From Chryseobacterium polytrichastri (lineage in GTDB: Bacteria > Bacteroidota > Bacteroidia > Flavobacteriales > Weeksellaceae): 64,000 bases of DNA. Shown in pieces: positions 42,702 through 51,171 of this stretch. The stretch spans positions 1-64,000 of the forward strand of contig NZ_FRAV01000010.1 in NCBI RefSeq assembly GCF_900142445.1. Direction: 5' to 3'. A program made the translations under genes and the position numbers. The notes beneath the pieces are model-generated. The model made no database searches, had not been told where the DNA came from, and saw only the letters and a list, made by a program, of their open reading frames with translations. Each line of letters opens with the position of its first letter. Positions within the stretch are counted from its first letter, which is position 1.

Positions 42702-44714
42702 ATGAACAATAAAGGATTTAACTGGTTTTTTCCGATTGCGATCATAGCTCTTTTGTTATTTTTTGGCTCCAATTTTTTAGGAGGCGACAGTGCAAAATCT
42801 ATTGACGAAGATGGTTTCTTCAAAGAATTGCAGGCGGGAAAAGTTCAAAATATTATTATATACAAAGACACCGAAAAGGCTGATGTTTTCTTAACGAAAG
42901 CTGCTAGAACGGCGACAGTAAGTAAAGATGCTAAAGAAAACAATCCGTTATCTGCATTCGAGATGGCACCAAAAGCAGATTATTCTGTAAAATACGGAGA
43001 TCTTCAGCTATTCCTTCAAAAGTTTGAACAGATAAAAGCAACTAACCCTGCTATTGCAACTACTAAAGATTATGGTGCAGGCAAAAATCCTTTCATGGAT
43101 ATTTTGTTCTCAGCATTAATTTGGATTGCTATTTTAGGATTGTTCTATTTCCTTCTTTTCAGAAAGATGGGAGGTGGCGGAGGCCCTGGTGGACAAATTT
43201 TCTCTATCGGTAAGTCTAAAGCAAAACTTTTCGACGAAAAAGAAAGAATTCAGGTAACATTTAAAGATGTTGCAGGATTGGAAGGTGCAAAAGAAGAAGT
43301 ACAGGAAGTGGTAGATTTCTTGAAAAATTCTGAAAAATATACAAAACTGGGAGGTAAGATTCCTAAAGGAGTTCTATTAGTAGGCCCTCCGGGAACGGGT
43401 AAAACATTATTGGCTAAAGCTGTTGCAGGTGAAGCTAAAGTGCCGTTCTTCTCACTTTCAGGTTCTGATTTTGTAGAAATGTTTGTAGGAGTAGGTGCTT
43501 CAAGAGTTAGAGATTTATTTGCTCAGGCAAAAGCAAAATCTCCGGCAATCATCTTTATTGATGAGATTGATGCTATCGGACGTGCAAGAGGTAAAAACAA
43601 TTTCTCAGGCGGAAACGACGAAAGAGAAAATACATTGAACCAACTTCTTACAGAAATGGACGGATTTGGAACAGACGTTAACGTAATCGTTATGGCTGCA
43701 ACCAACAGAGCTGATATCTTAGATAAAGCCTTGATGAGAGCAGGACGTTTTGACCGTTCTATCTATGTAGATCTTCCTGAATTACATGAAAGAAGAGAGA
43801 TTTTTGATGTTCACTTGCTTAAAATTAAGCTTGATGATACCGTTGACAGAGATTTCTTAGCAAAACAAACTCCAGGATTCAGTGGAGCAGATATTGCTAA
43901 CGTTTGTAATGAAGCGGCATTAATTGCAGCTAGAAATAGCCATACTTCAGTTACTAAACAAGATTTCCTTGATGCTGTAGACAGAATCATTGGTGGTCTT
44001 GAGAAGAAAAATATGGCAATCAAACCTTCAGAAAAAAGAAGAGTTGCTTATCACGAAGCGGGTCACGCTACCATCTCTTGGTTGGTAGAACACGCAGCTC
44101 CGTTGTTGAAAGTAACGATTGTGCCAAGAGGACGTTCTTTAGGAGCAGCTTGGTATCTTCCTGAAGAAAGACAGTTGACAACTACGGAACAGATGTTGGA
44201 CGAATTATGCGCAACGTTAGGAGGTAGAGCAGCAGAGCAGGTTATTTTTAACAATATTTCAACAGGTGCATTATCTGATTTGGAAAGTGTAACGAAAAGA
44301 GCTCAGGCAATGGTGACTGTATATGGATTAAGCCCAAATATTGGTAATATTTCTTACTATGACAGTTCAGGGCAATCTGAATACAATTTTGGAAAACCAT
44401 ATTCTGAAGAAACGGCTAACAAAATTGATGTTGAGATAAAATCCATTATTGAAAATCAATATGAAAGAGCAGTTCAGATTCTTACTGAGAATAAAGATAA
44501 GCTTGATGCCTTAGCGAATAAACTTTTAGAAAAAGAAGTAATATTCCGTGAAGACCTTGAGGATATATTCGGAAAAAGAGCATGGGATCCTGAGTTAACA
44601 GAAAGACCTGTTACGAGCACGATTGCGGCTAAAGAACCGAATGAGGAAATCGTTATTAAAGACAAAGAAGAAGAGAGTGAAATTCAGGCTCCAGAAAGCC
44701 CGACACAACTTTAA
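42702..44714 (+). CDS. ftsH: ATP-dependent zinc metalloprotease FtsH
   Basis: This 670-residue membrane-anchored AAA+ protease degrades unfolded and regulated membrane proteins. It has two membrane segments (about 5-25 and 133-152), Walker A GPPGTGKT, Walker [13 protein letters not shown], the pore motif FVEMFVG and the zinc site HEAGH. The C-terminal tail is acidic. The gene lies 16 bp after rsfS and is followed by a clear terminator. Confidence 0.97.
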   Translation: MNNKGFNWFFPIAIIALLLFFGSNFLGGDSAKSIDEDGFFKELQAGKVQNIIIYKDTEKADVFLTKAARTATVSKDAKENNPLSAFEMAPKADYSVKYGDLQLFLQKFEQIKATNPAIATTKDYGAGKNPFMDILFSALIWIAILGLFYFLLFRKMGGGGGPGGQIFSIGKSKAKLFDEKERIQVTFKDVAGLEGAKEEVQEVVDFLKNSEKYTKLGGKIPKGVLLVGPPGTGKTLLAKAVAGEAKVPFFSLSGSDFVEMFVGVGASRVRDLFAQAKAKSPAIIFIDEIDAIGRARGKNNFSGGNDERENTLNQLLTEMDGFGTDVNVIVMAATNRADILDKALMRAGRFDRSIYVDLPELHERREIFDVHLLKIKLDDTVDRDFLAKQTPGFSGADIANVCNEAALIAARNSHTSVTKQDFLDAVDRIIGGLEKKNMAIKPSEKRRVAYHEAGHATISWLVEHAAPLLKVTIVPRGRSLGAAWYLPEERQLTTTEQMLDELCATLGGRAAEQVIFNNISTGALSDLESVTKRAQAMVTVYGLSPNIGNISYYDSSGQSEYNFGKPYSEETANKIDVEIKSIIENQYERAVQILTENKDKLDALANKLLEKEVIFREDLEDIFGKRAWDPELTERPVTSTIAAKEPNEEIVIKDKEEESEIQAPESPTQL

Positions 44715-44739
44715 AATACTTCAAAAATAAAGTGGAAAG

Positions 44740-44770
44740 AACCTGACGACGCAAAATTGTCAGGTTTTTT
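44740..44770 (+). terminator. Terminator after ftsH
   Basis: An 8-bp stem AACCTGAC (44740-44747) and GTCAGGTT (44759-44766) followed by T6. Confidence 0.88.
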
Positions 44771-44814
44771 CATATTTAAGAGTACATTTTTAGAATCTAT
44801 TGTAATTTATTTTC

Positions 44815-44822
44815 TATTTTTG
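44815..44822 (+). promoter_or_regulatory. -7 promoter box of the LUD gene
   Basis: TATTTTTG fits TAnnTTTG, 27 bp before the TTG start codon at 44850. No clear -33 element is seen. Confidence 0.5.
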
Positions 44823-44849
44823 TATAAAGTTGACTAAAAATAAATTAAG

Positions 44850-45431
44850 TTGAGTTTATTCAAGAGAATTGTAAGCAAACTGACCAACCAACCTGAGGAA
44901 GAAGACAAACAGAGTTTGGAAAAACTAGGGGACTCGCTTAAAAATGCGGATCTCGACTATAAGTTTGCGCAATTATTTACGCATTCGGGAGGGTTTTTTA
45001 ATTATTGTGCAGATGAAGCGGAGGCTCTACAGACTTTACAGCAAATTGTGAAAATAGAAGGGATGAATAATATCTTTTGTTGGGATAAGGAGCTTCAGAG
45101 TTTTCTGAATGTGGTAAAAACTCCTTATACTTCAGATTTTGAACATTCCAATGATGCTGCTTTCATCACTTGTGAGTATCTTATTGCTTACGATGGAAGA
45201 ATCATGCTTTCTCATAATAACATCCTGCATTATCACTCTTCAAGGCTGCCTAATAAAATTATTATTATGGCGAATGTTTCACAGATTGTGAATAACCTGA
45301 ATGATGCGATGGGGAAAATTAAAAGAAACGGAAATATTAAAAACCTTACTTCCATCAGCGGAAATCAGTCAAAATTAGATACTTCTTCACACGCCAATAC
45401 AAAACTATTTTTATTGTTGCTTGAAGATTAG
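44850..45431 (+). CDS. LUD-domain protein (LutC-like)
   Basis: This 193-residue protein shows a diverged LUD (lactate utilization) fold. Supporting segments are FTHSGGFFNYCADEAEALQTL, FITCEYLIAYDGRIMLS and the C-terminal basic segment. It begins with TTG; no ATG fits the N-terminus. The LutA/LutB partners of lactate oxidation are absent, and the gene lies between ftsH and cdsA, an arrangement I recall from many flavobacteria. Its role is unknown. Confidence 0.8.
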   Translation: MSLFKRIVSKLTNQPEEEDKQSLEKLGDSLKNADLDYKFAQLFTHSGGFFNYCADEAEALQTLQQIVKIEGMNNIFCWDKELQSFLNVVKTPYTSDFEHSNDAAFITCEYLIAYDGRIMLSHNNILHYHSSRLPNKIIIMANVSQIVNNLNDAMGKIKRNGNIKNLTSISGNQSKLDTSSHANTKLFLLLLED

Positions 45432-45454
45432 CATCAACTTCTAAAATTTACATC

Positions 45455-46327
45455 TTGGACAAAAATCTTATTCAAAGAACGCTCTCGGGAATTGTTTATG
45501 TTGCAGTTATTATTCTTTGTACGACTCCGTTAGGAGCACAACTCATCAACAGTATTTCTCCGGACCTTGTTAAACAACAATATTTATATTATGGTTTGAT
45601 CACTTTTCTATTGATTGTAGGATCATGGGAATGTGTTAAAATCATGAAATTTGGAAATGGATATGAGAAATGGGTGGTATTTCCTGTTATCATGGTTATC
45701 TTTTATATGTTTTCCAAAAGATATTTCTACCATGACTTTTATTTTAATTTTAGACTAAGCGAAATATTGGCGCTTGCCTTGATTTTAATAGCTGTTATCA
45801 CGTTATTTAAATATGCGAACGAATTGTACTTCGATAGCGGGAAACTTATTTTTACGGTTATTTACGTAGCTCTTCCGTTTAGTTTTGCATTAGGTTTACC
45901 AAAGTTTTCTACTTACGAAAATACATTTTCTTTAGAAGTCCTTTTCTTGTTTGTTCTTATATGGAGCAGCGATACGTTTGCATACCTAACAGGGAAATTC
46001 TTCGGGAAGCATAAAATGGCTCCCAAAATTTCTCCTAAAAAGACTTGGGAAGGATATTTTGGTGGAGTAGTATTAACTTTAGTGTTGTCCTACTTTATAG
46101 AACATTATCAACCGGAACTTAGAGGAAACTGGATGGTTGTTGGATTCTTGGTGGCAGCATTTGCACCATTAGGAGATTTGGTAGAAAGCCAACTTAAAAG
46201 AAATTTCGGTGTAAAAGACAGCGGAAACATCCTTCCGGGGCATGGTGGTGTATTAGATAGGCTGGATAGTTTTTTAATTTGCGCGCCTGTCGTATATTTG
46301 TACTTTATTTTAGAAAAATTTATTTAA
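45455..46327 (+). CDS. cdsA: Phosphatidate cytidylyltransferase
   Basis: This 290-residue membrane enzyme makes CDP-diacylglycerol from phosphatidate and CTP. It has about eight membrane segments and the C-terminal signature SQLKRNFGVKDSGNILPGHGGVLDRLDS. It appears to start with TTG at 45455, 23 bp after the LUD gene. The psd gene follows by 4 bp, so the two phospholipid genes are cotranscribed. Confidence 0.95.
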   Translation: MDKNLIQRTLSGIVYVAVIILCTTPLGAQLINSISPDLVKQQYLYYGLITFLLIVGSWECVKIMKFGNGYEKWVVFPVIMVIFYMFSKRYFYHDFYFNFRLSEILALALILIAVITLFKYANELYFDSGKLIFTVIYVALPFSFALGLPKFSTYENTFSLEVLFLFVLIWSSDTFAYLTGKFFGKHKMAPKISPKKTWEGYFGGVVLTLVLSYFIEHYQPELRGNWMVVGFLVAAFAPLGDLVESQLKRNFGVKDSGNILPGHGGVLDRLDSFLICAPVVYLYFILEKFI

Positions 46328-46331
46328 TCTC

Positions 46332-46985
46332 ATGAAATTACATAAGGAGTCAAAAGGGACGATCACTGTAGCAACAATACTATTTATTATCATTAGTGTG
46401 TTGGCTATTTATTTTCTTGAAATGTGGTCGTTACTGATCATTATGCCATTATTGGTTGTTTACAGTTTGGTATTTTGGTTCTTCAGAGTTCCGGTACGTG
46501 ATATTTTAGAACATCGTGAAAACGTTATTGCTCCTGTTGATGGGAAAGTAGTAATGATCAAGGAAGTGGAAGAAACTGAGTTTTTGAAAGAAAAAGCTAT
46601 TCAGGTTTCTATTTTTATGTCACCTTTAAACGTGCATATCTGTAGATATCCGGTTTCAGGAAAAGTGATCTACAAAAAATATCATCCGGGAAAATATCTT
46701 GTTGCTTGGCACGAGAAATCTTCTACAGAAAACGAAAGAACAACGGTTGCTGTTGAAAGTATGACGAATCATAAAGTGGTTTTCAGACAAATCGCAGGAT
46801 ATGTAGCGAGAAGGATTGTTTTCTATTGTAATGAAGGAGATCAGTCGAAAGCGGGACATGAGTTCGGATTCATTAAGTTCGGTTCAAGAATGGATGTTTT
46901 CTTGCCGTTAGACACAGAAATTATCTGCAAGATTGGTGACATCACAAAAGGTGGATTGGATGTTATTGCAAGAATGAAAGATTAA
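46332..46985 (+). CDS. psd: Phosphatidylserine decarboxylase (short PSD-A type)
   Basis: This 217-residue proenzyme makes phosphatidylethanolamine from phosphatidylserine. Two membrane segments at the N-terminus precede the PSD domain (NVIAPVDGKVV, FMSPLNVHICRYPVSG). The self-cleavage motif is FGSRMDVFLP: cutting before the Ser yields the pyruvoyl group. The length fits the short soluble-like class. It follows cdsA by 4 bp and is followed by a terminator. Confidence 0.94.
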   Translation: MKLHKESKGTITVATILFIIISVLAIYFLEMWSLLIIMPLLVVYSLVFWFFRVPVRDILEHRENVIAPVDGKVVMIKEVEETEFLKEKAIQVSIFMSPLNVHICRYPVSGKVIYKKYHPGKYLVAWHEKSSTENERTTVAVESMTNHKVVFRQIAGYVARRIVFYCNEGDQSKAGHEFGFIKFGSRMDVFLPLDTEIICKIGDITKGGLDVIARMKD

Positions 46986-47005
46986 GACCTAATCAAAAAT
47001 ATACT

Positions 47006-47038
47006 AAAGACTGTTTCGAAAGAAGCGGTCTTTTTTTT
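47006..47038 (+). terminator. Terminator after psd
   Basis: An 8-bp stem AAAGACTG (47006-47013) and CGGTCTTT (47026-47033), including one G-U pair, followed by T8. Confidence 0.85.
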
Positions 47039-47103
47039 GTTTAAACACAAGTGACACGAATGTTTTTCACGAATGAGCAGGAATATTGAAATACATTTTA
47101 AAC

Positions 47104-47193
47104 GCAATATTTTCATCAATAGAAACCGGCTTTAGCCTGTTTAACAATTAAACCAAAAATCAATTGGCTTTAGCCAAAACCTAATAATATTGC
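47104..47193. repeat. 90-bp intergenic repeat element with GGCTTTAGCC hairpins
   Basis: The inverted ends GCAATATT (47104-47111) and AATATTGC (47186-47193) enclose two copies of GGCTTTAGCC (47128-47137 and 47166-47175). The second forms the hairpin TTGGCTTTAGCCAA (47164-47177). No coding potential. It resembles REP-like elements. Confidence 0.55.
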
Positions 47194-47208
47194 AATAATT
47201 ACGGCAAC

Positions 47209-47556
47209 CTATTTTATATGCTGTTTCACTTCCTCAATCAACTTCAAAATCAACTCCACAGGTAAATCTTCTTCCATATCAATTAAAAGTATTTTAAACT
47301 TCTTTCTGCCTTCCTGGAGCAATTCTGGATGCTCAAGTCTATCTCCATGATAAAAGCTTACATAATGTTTCTTATGCTTTTTGCTGTAATATAGATAGCA
47401 CAGCATTTTCTTTTTAAACTTAAAAAAAGGAAGTCCGAAGCTCAATGTTTCGGTAATGTTTTCGGTGTCAGATTCTAATATCTTTTTCCTTAAAAAAAGA
47501 AGAGCACTTCTTTCAGGTTCTTTAATTCTGTAGAAGTACTCTTGTATGGGGTTCAT
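47209..47556 (-). CDS. DUF1801 (YdhG-like) protein
   Basis: This 115-residue cytoplasmic protein resembles DUF1801/YdhG, small alpha/beta proteins. Features are PERSALLFLRKKILES, TETLSFGLPFFKFKKKMLCYLYY and VSFYHGDRLEHPELL. Some homologues are described as frataxin-like, but evidence here is weak. The stop is 23 bp from the upstream ABC-exporter gene on the same strand, so they may be cotranscribed. Confidence 0.78.
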   Translation of the reverse strand: MNPIQEYFYRIKEPERSALLFLRKKILESDTENITETLSFGLPFFKFKKKMLCYLYYSKKHKKHYVSFYHGDRLEHPELLQEGRKKFKILLIDMEEDLPVELILKLIEEVKQHIK

Positions 47557-47579
47557 TTTAAAAACTAATTTAAAAAGAT

Positions 47580-49418
47580 TTAATCAAAATTTTGAAGCTC
47601 AACAAGCTTGTGATATACACCTCTGTGCGCTATAAGCTCCTGGTGGCTTCCTTGTTCTACGATGTCGCCTTTTTCCATCACTACAATCCAATCCGCTTTT
47701 TGAATGGTTGATAGCCTGTGGGCAATAATTAATGAGGTTCTGTTGGCCATCATTTTTTCAAGAGCATCCTGAACAAATTTTTCAGATTCAGTATCCAAAG
47801 CTGAAGTAGCTTCATCAAGAATCATAATTGGTGGATTTTTAAGAACCGCTCTTGCGATAGAAACTCTTTGTTTTTGGCCTCCGGAAAGTTTACCTCCATC
47901 ATCTCCGATATTGGTATCATACCCGTTGGGTAACTGCGTAATGAAAATATCTGCATTGGCAACTTTAGCGGCTTCAATTACTTCTTCTTTAGTAGCATCA
48001 GGTTTACCCATTAAAATGTTATTATAAACCGAATCGTTGAATAATACAGATTCTTGAGTTACCATTCCCAGCAATTTTCTGTATTCATCTAACTTTAAAT
48101 GTTTGATGCTAACACCATCAATTAAAATTTCACCTTCAGACACATCATAGAATCTTGCTAAAAGATTGGCGATGGTTGTTTTTCCGCTTCCACTTTGTCC
48201 AACCAAAGCAACCGTTTTTCCTTTTGGAATGGTTAAATTGAAATTTTTAAGAATTAAATTATCTTTATCGTAATAGAATCCAATGTCTTTAAATTCGATA
48301 TTATTTTGAAGTGTAGTGATGGAAACAGGGTCTGCCACTTCTTCAATCTTTACATCAGCATCCAGAATTTCCAATACTCTCTGCAAAGATGCTTCTCCTT
48401 TCTGTACATTAGAAATGGAAGCAGACAAACTTTTCATAGGAGGTAAAATTTGGAAGAAAATACCTAAAAATACGAGAAAGTCAGCGGGTGAAATACTTTG
48501 CTCTACAATAATTTGTTTCCCGCCGTACCACGCAATTATTAAAAAAGTAATTGATCCTAAAAACTCACTCATTGGCGATGCCAATTCTTTTTTTCTTCCT
48601 AATCTTATTGAGCTGGATATCCATCTTTGCATAGATTGCATAAAACGGTTATCCATTATTTTTTCAGCATTAAAAATCTTGATCACTTTTGATGACTTCA
48701 GTGTTTCATCAACAATGGAAAATATAGTTCCCATTTCATTTTGAGCTTCGTGTGAATCTTTTTTAAGACTTTTCCCGATTAACGCAATCATGGTTCCCAT
48801 TACAGGCAAAACCAATAAAGAAAACAGGGTCATTTCAGTACTTAAGAAGAATAAAGTCACTAAGGTACTGATTAACATAAATGGAGCGTTAATAAGCTCT
48901 ACTAAACTTCCCAAAATGTTACCTTCAACATCACCAACATCATTGGACATACGAGACATCATATCTCCTTTTCGGCTATCTGTGAAAAATGAAACAGGTA
49001 AAGAAAGTATTTTGCGATACATGGCACCACGAAGATCTTTGGTAACCCCTACGCGATAATTAATTAATAAATATGATCCTAAATATCGAAATACATTTCT
49101 CAATAAAAATGTAAAGGCTGTAATAATACACAACCATGCAAGCACTTTCAATGAGCCATAATCTGTGACTAAACTTTGTACATAATAATTAGAATACTCT
49201 TTTAGATAGGTGAAAAAATCTAAAATATCTCCCGAATAAGTAGGAACTGTTTCGTATTTCTCAGGTTTTATAGTGCCAAAAAGCATTCCTAAAACCGGTA
49301 AAATAGTCCCTAAGGATGCTATTTGAAATACGGAATATAAGATGTTGAAGAATAAACTTCCGTAGATGTATTTTTGATGCGGCCTGGCAAATTTTAGTAT
49401 TTTTTTATATTCGTTCAT
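47580..49418 (-). CDS. ABC exporter, MsbA-like
   Basis: This 612-residue half-transporter has a six-helix membrane domain (about 15-330) and an ATPase domain (about 360-610): Walker A GQSGSGKTT, signature LSGGQKQR, Walker B ILDEATSALD and H-loop AHRLSTI. The fused layout and length match MsbA/lipid or multidrug exporters. It works as a homodimer in the inner membrane; the substrate is inferred as lipid A or another lipid. Confidence 0.9.
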   Translation of the reverse strand: MNEYKKILKFARPHQKYIYGSLFFNILYSVFQIASLGTILPVLGMLFGTIKPEKYETVPTYSGDILDFFTYLKEYSNYYVQSLVTDYGSLKVLAWLCIITAFTFLLRNVFRYLGSYLLINYRVGVTKDLRGAMYRKILSLPVSFFTDSRKGDMMSRMSNDVGDVEGNILGSLVELINAPFMLISTLVTLFFLSTEMTLFSLLVLPVMGTMIALIGKSLKKDSHEAQNEMGTIFSIVDETLKSSKVIKIFNAEKIMDNRFMQSMQRWISSSIRLGRKKELASPMSEFLGSITFLIIAWYGGKQIIVEQSISPADFLVFLGIFFQILPPMKSLSASISNVQKGEASLQRVLEILDADVKIEEVADPVSITTLQNNIEFKDIGFYYDKDNLILKNFNLTIPKGKTVALVGQSGSGKTTIANLLARFYDVSEGEILIDGVSIKHLKLDEYRKLLGMVTQESVLFNDSVYNNILMGKPDATKEEVIEAAKVANADIFITQLPNGYDTNIGDDGGKLSGGQKQRVSIARAVLKNPPIMILDEATSALDTESEKFVQDALEKMMANRTSLIIAHRLSTIQKADWIVVMEKGDIVEQGSHQELIAHRGVYHKLVELQNFD

Positions 49419-49552
49419 TCAATGAAAAATTGGATAGCAAAATTAATTAAAATATAATGATAAGACGTTCTAAATCCTATTTTACTTTAATTAATATGTC
49501 CTCGTAGAATCTTTTTTGTTACAGTGTGATTTAGATAAGAACTATATTTAAA

Positions 49553-49589
49553 AAAAAGAGTGCTACTTTTAAGGGGTAGCACTCTTTTT
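49553..49589 (-). terminator. Terminator after the M28 peptidase gene
   Basis: A 14-bp perfect stem AAAAAGAGTGCTAC (49553-49566) and GTAGCACTCTTTTT (49576-49589) with a T run on each strand, immediately beyond the minus-strand stop at 49597. Confidence 0.88.
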
Positions 49590-49596
49590 ATTTTGA

Positions 49597-50520
49597 TTAA
49601 AACTTAACCTTGTCATTATACTTTGGGGCAAAGTTTTTAGGACTTAATTTATCCAATGTCTTTCCAAAATTATTGATGATTTGGGTCATATTATCAAAAT
49701 CAACAATGCTAACGTCATCAGTCACTTGGTGATAGTGCTTGATTTTGCTCATGTCTGCTGTTGAAATTGAATGAGCGATAATTTTCTTCTTAACGAAGTT
49801 CACATTATCTGATCTGTAAAATAATTGTTCTGAAGCATAAGGATCAGCGTTGATTTTTAATCCGTTTACTGCATTTTTATTAAAAAGTTCATCAAGATCA
49901 GAAAATTCATCACCAGTCATGAAAACTGCATTTTCCCCGAATTGAGATTCTGTAGCTACCATTTCAAAATTGAAAAGAGCGTATAAATTATTGTAAATTT
50001 TATCTAAATTTTTATCATCAGCAATCGCTGTAGACCCCAACATTCCTTTTTCTTCACCATTAAATGCCATGAAAACCATTGAAAATTCAGGTTTCTTACT
50101 TTTAAAATAATCTGAAATTCCTACTAAAGTTGTAATTCCACTTGCATCATCGTCAGCTCCATTATAGATATTATCTCCACTTTTATTATTGTCTATTCCG
50201 ATGTGATCGAAATGTCCTGAGAATCCTAAGTATTTATCTGTTTTTCCTTTTTTAACACCACAAACATTATAAACAGTCTTTCCTTTATAATCAAATGGAA
50301 CCAGATAAGAATTTCCCGTACAGTATTCTAAATTGTTTTCTTTAAAAAGCTTTGCAATATAGTTGGCTGCATTTTCATTTTCAGGCGTTCCTATTTCGCG
50401 GCCTTTCATTTCATCTGATGCCAATGTTGATAGAATTGTATTTATTCTTTCCTTAGAAACTTCCTGTGCGAAAGTGAATACTGAGAAAAGTGATAGAGTA
50501 AGGATGGTGATTTTTTTCAT
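49597..50520 (-). CDS. Exported M28-family metallopeptidase
   Basis: This 307-residue aminopeptidase-like protein has a signal peptide (ITILTLSLFSVFTFAQ). M28 zinc ligands are seen in order: His in GHFDHIG, Asp in NGADDDASG, Glu pair in NGEEKGMLGS and a late His in KIKHYHQVTDDVS. Such enzymes release N-terminal amino acids outside the cytoplasm. It stands alone between terminators. Confidence 0.92.
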   Translation of the reverse strand: MKKITILTLSLFSVFTFAQEVSKERINTILSTLASDEMKGREIGTPENENAANYIAKLFKENNLEYCTGNSYLVPFDYKGKTVYNVCGVKKGKTDKYLGFSGHFDHIGIDNNKSGDNIYNGADDDASGITTLVGISDYFKSKKPEFSMVFMAFNGEEKGMLGSTAIADDKNLDKIYNNLYALFNFEMVATESQFGENAVFMTGDEFSDLDELFNKNAVNGLKINADPYASEQLFYRSDNVNFVKKKIIAHSISTADMSKIKHYHQVTDDVSIVDFDNMTQIINNFGKTLDKLSPKNFAPKYNDKVKF

Positions 50521-50580
50521 GAGTAGACTTTTTTAATAATATGTCGCAATTTAAAGGAAAATGTTGTACGAATACATAGA

Positions 50581-50612
50581 AAAGAAAAAAACAGCTCCTA
50601 AAAGAAGCTGTT
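50581..50612 (-). terminator. Terminator after the DUF4293 gene
   Basis: AACAGCT (50590-50596) and AGCTGTT (50606-50612) pair, and a T-rich tract follows on the minus strand. The stop codon is at 50638. Confidence 0.65.
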
Positions 50613-50637
50613 CTTACTCAAAAAATCGTTGTTTAGG

Positions 50638-51027
50638 TTATCGAAGTCTGTCTACAGATTTCACGAGCCTCTCATCTTTGCGGATGTATATGTTTGCAAT
50701 AAGCAGACAGATAATCGCGATCAATGGAAAAATCGGCTCAATACCCTTCTCAGGAAATTGAATTCCTCCGGGTAAGCTTAGTAACCAGTACGCCAATACA
50801 CCAATCAACAAAACGTTTATAATGATGCTGATGTTATTCAGCAAAATTTGTCTCTTCCTGTTTTTAAAGCTGAATACGCTTAGTAACCCAACCAAAACAA
50901 GTATTATACTACCAATATTGATCACAGAAATACTACCGAAAACGGCAACATCTTGTCCTGTAATGAACAGGAACACAGCAGCTAAAACTGCCAGAAAAAC
51001 CCATATAGTCTGTATTCTTTGTAGCAT
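50638..51027 (-). CDS. DUF4293 membrane protein
   Basis: This 129-residue protein has four hydrophobic segments. MLQRIQTIWVFLAVLAAV at the start is the DUF4293 opening, and a conserved basic C-terminus (RKDERLVKSVDRLR) follows. The start at 51027 is chosen because a full -33/-7 promoter at 51046-51076 lies just upstream, which rules out the longer frame. The function is unknown. It is divergent from rho with overlapping promoters. Confidence 0.83.
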   Translation of the reverse strand: MLQRIQTIWVFLAVLAAVFLFITGQDVAVFGSISVINIGSIILVLVGLLSVFSFKNRKRQILLNNISIIINVLLIGVLAYWLLSLPGGIQFPEKGIEPIFPLIAIICLLIANIYIRKDERLVKSVDRLR

Positions 51028-51045
51028 TGAATATTTAATTCTAGG

Positions 51046-51076
51046 CAAAAGTAGTATAAATTTTGCACAATTCAAA
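51046..51076 (-). promoter_or_regulatory. Full promoter of the DUF4293 gene
   Basis: On the minus strand, TTTG (51073-51076), 19 bp, then TACTTTTG (51046-51053), a canonical Bacteroidota arrangement. Confidence 0.75.
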
Positions 51077-51092
51077 AATAAGTGTAGATTTG
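51062..51092 (+). promoter_or_regulatory. Full promoter of rho
   Basis: TTTG (51062-51065), 19 bp, TAGATTTG (51085-51092). It overlaps the divergent DUF4293 promoter and leaves a leader of about 75 nt before the rho ATG. Confidence 0.75.
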
Positions 51093-51171
51093 CATTATAC
51101 AATGTACTTGAAAACAATAGTCACCGGACTTACTTTTCTTACTCACAATTAATTACATTTTTACATTAAAT

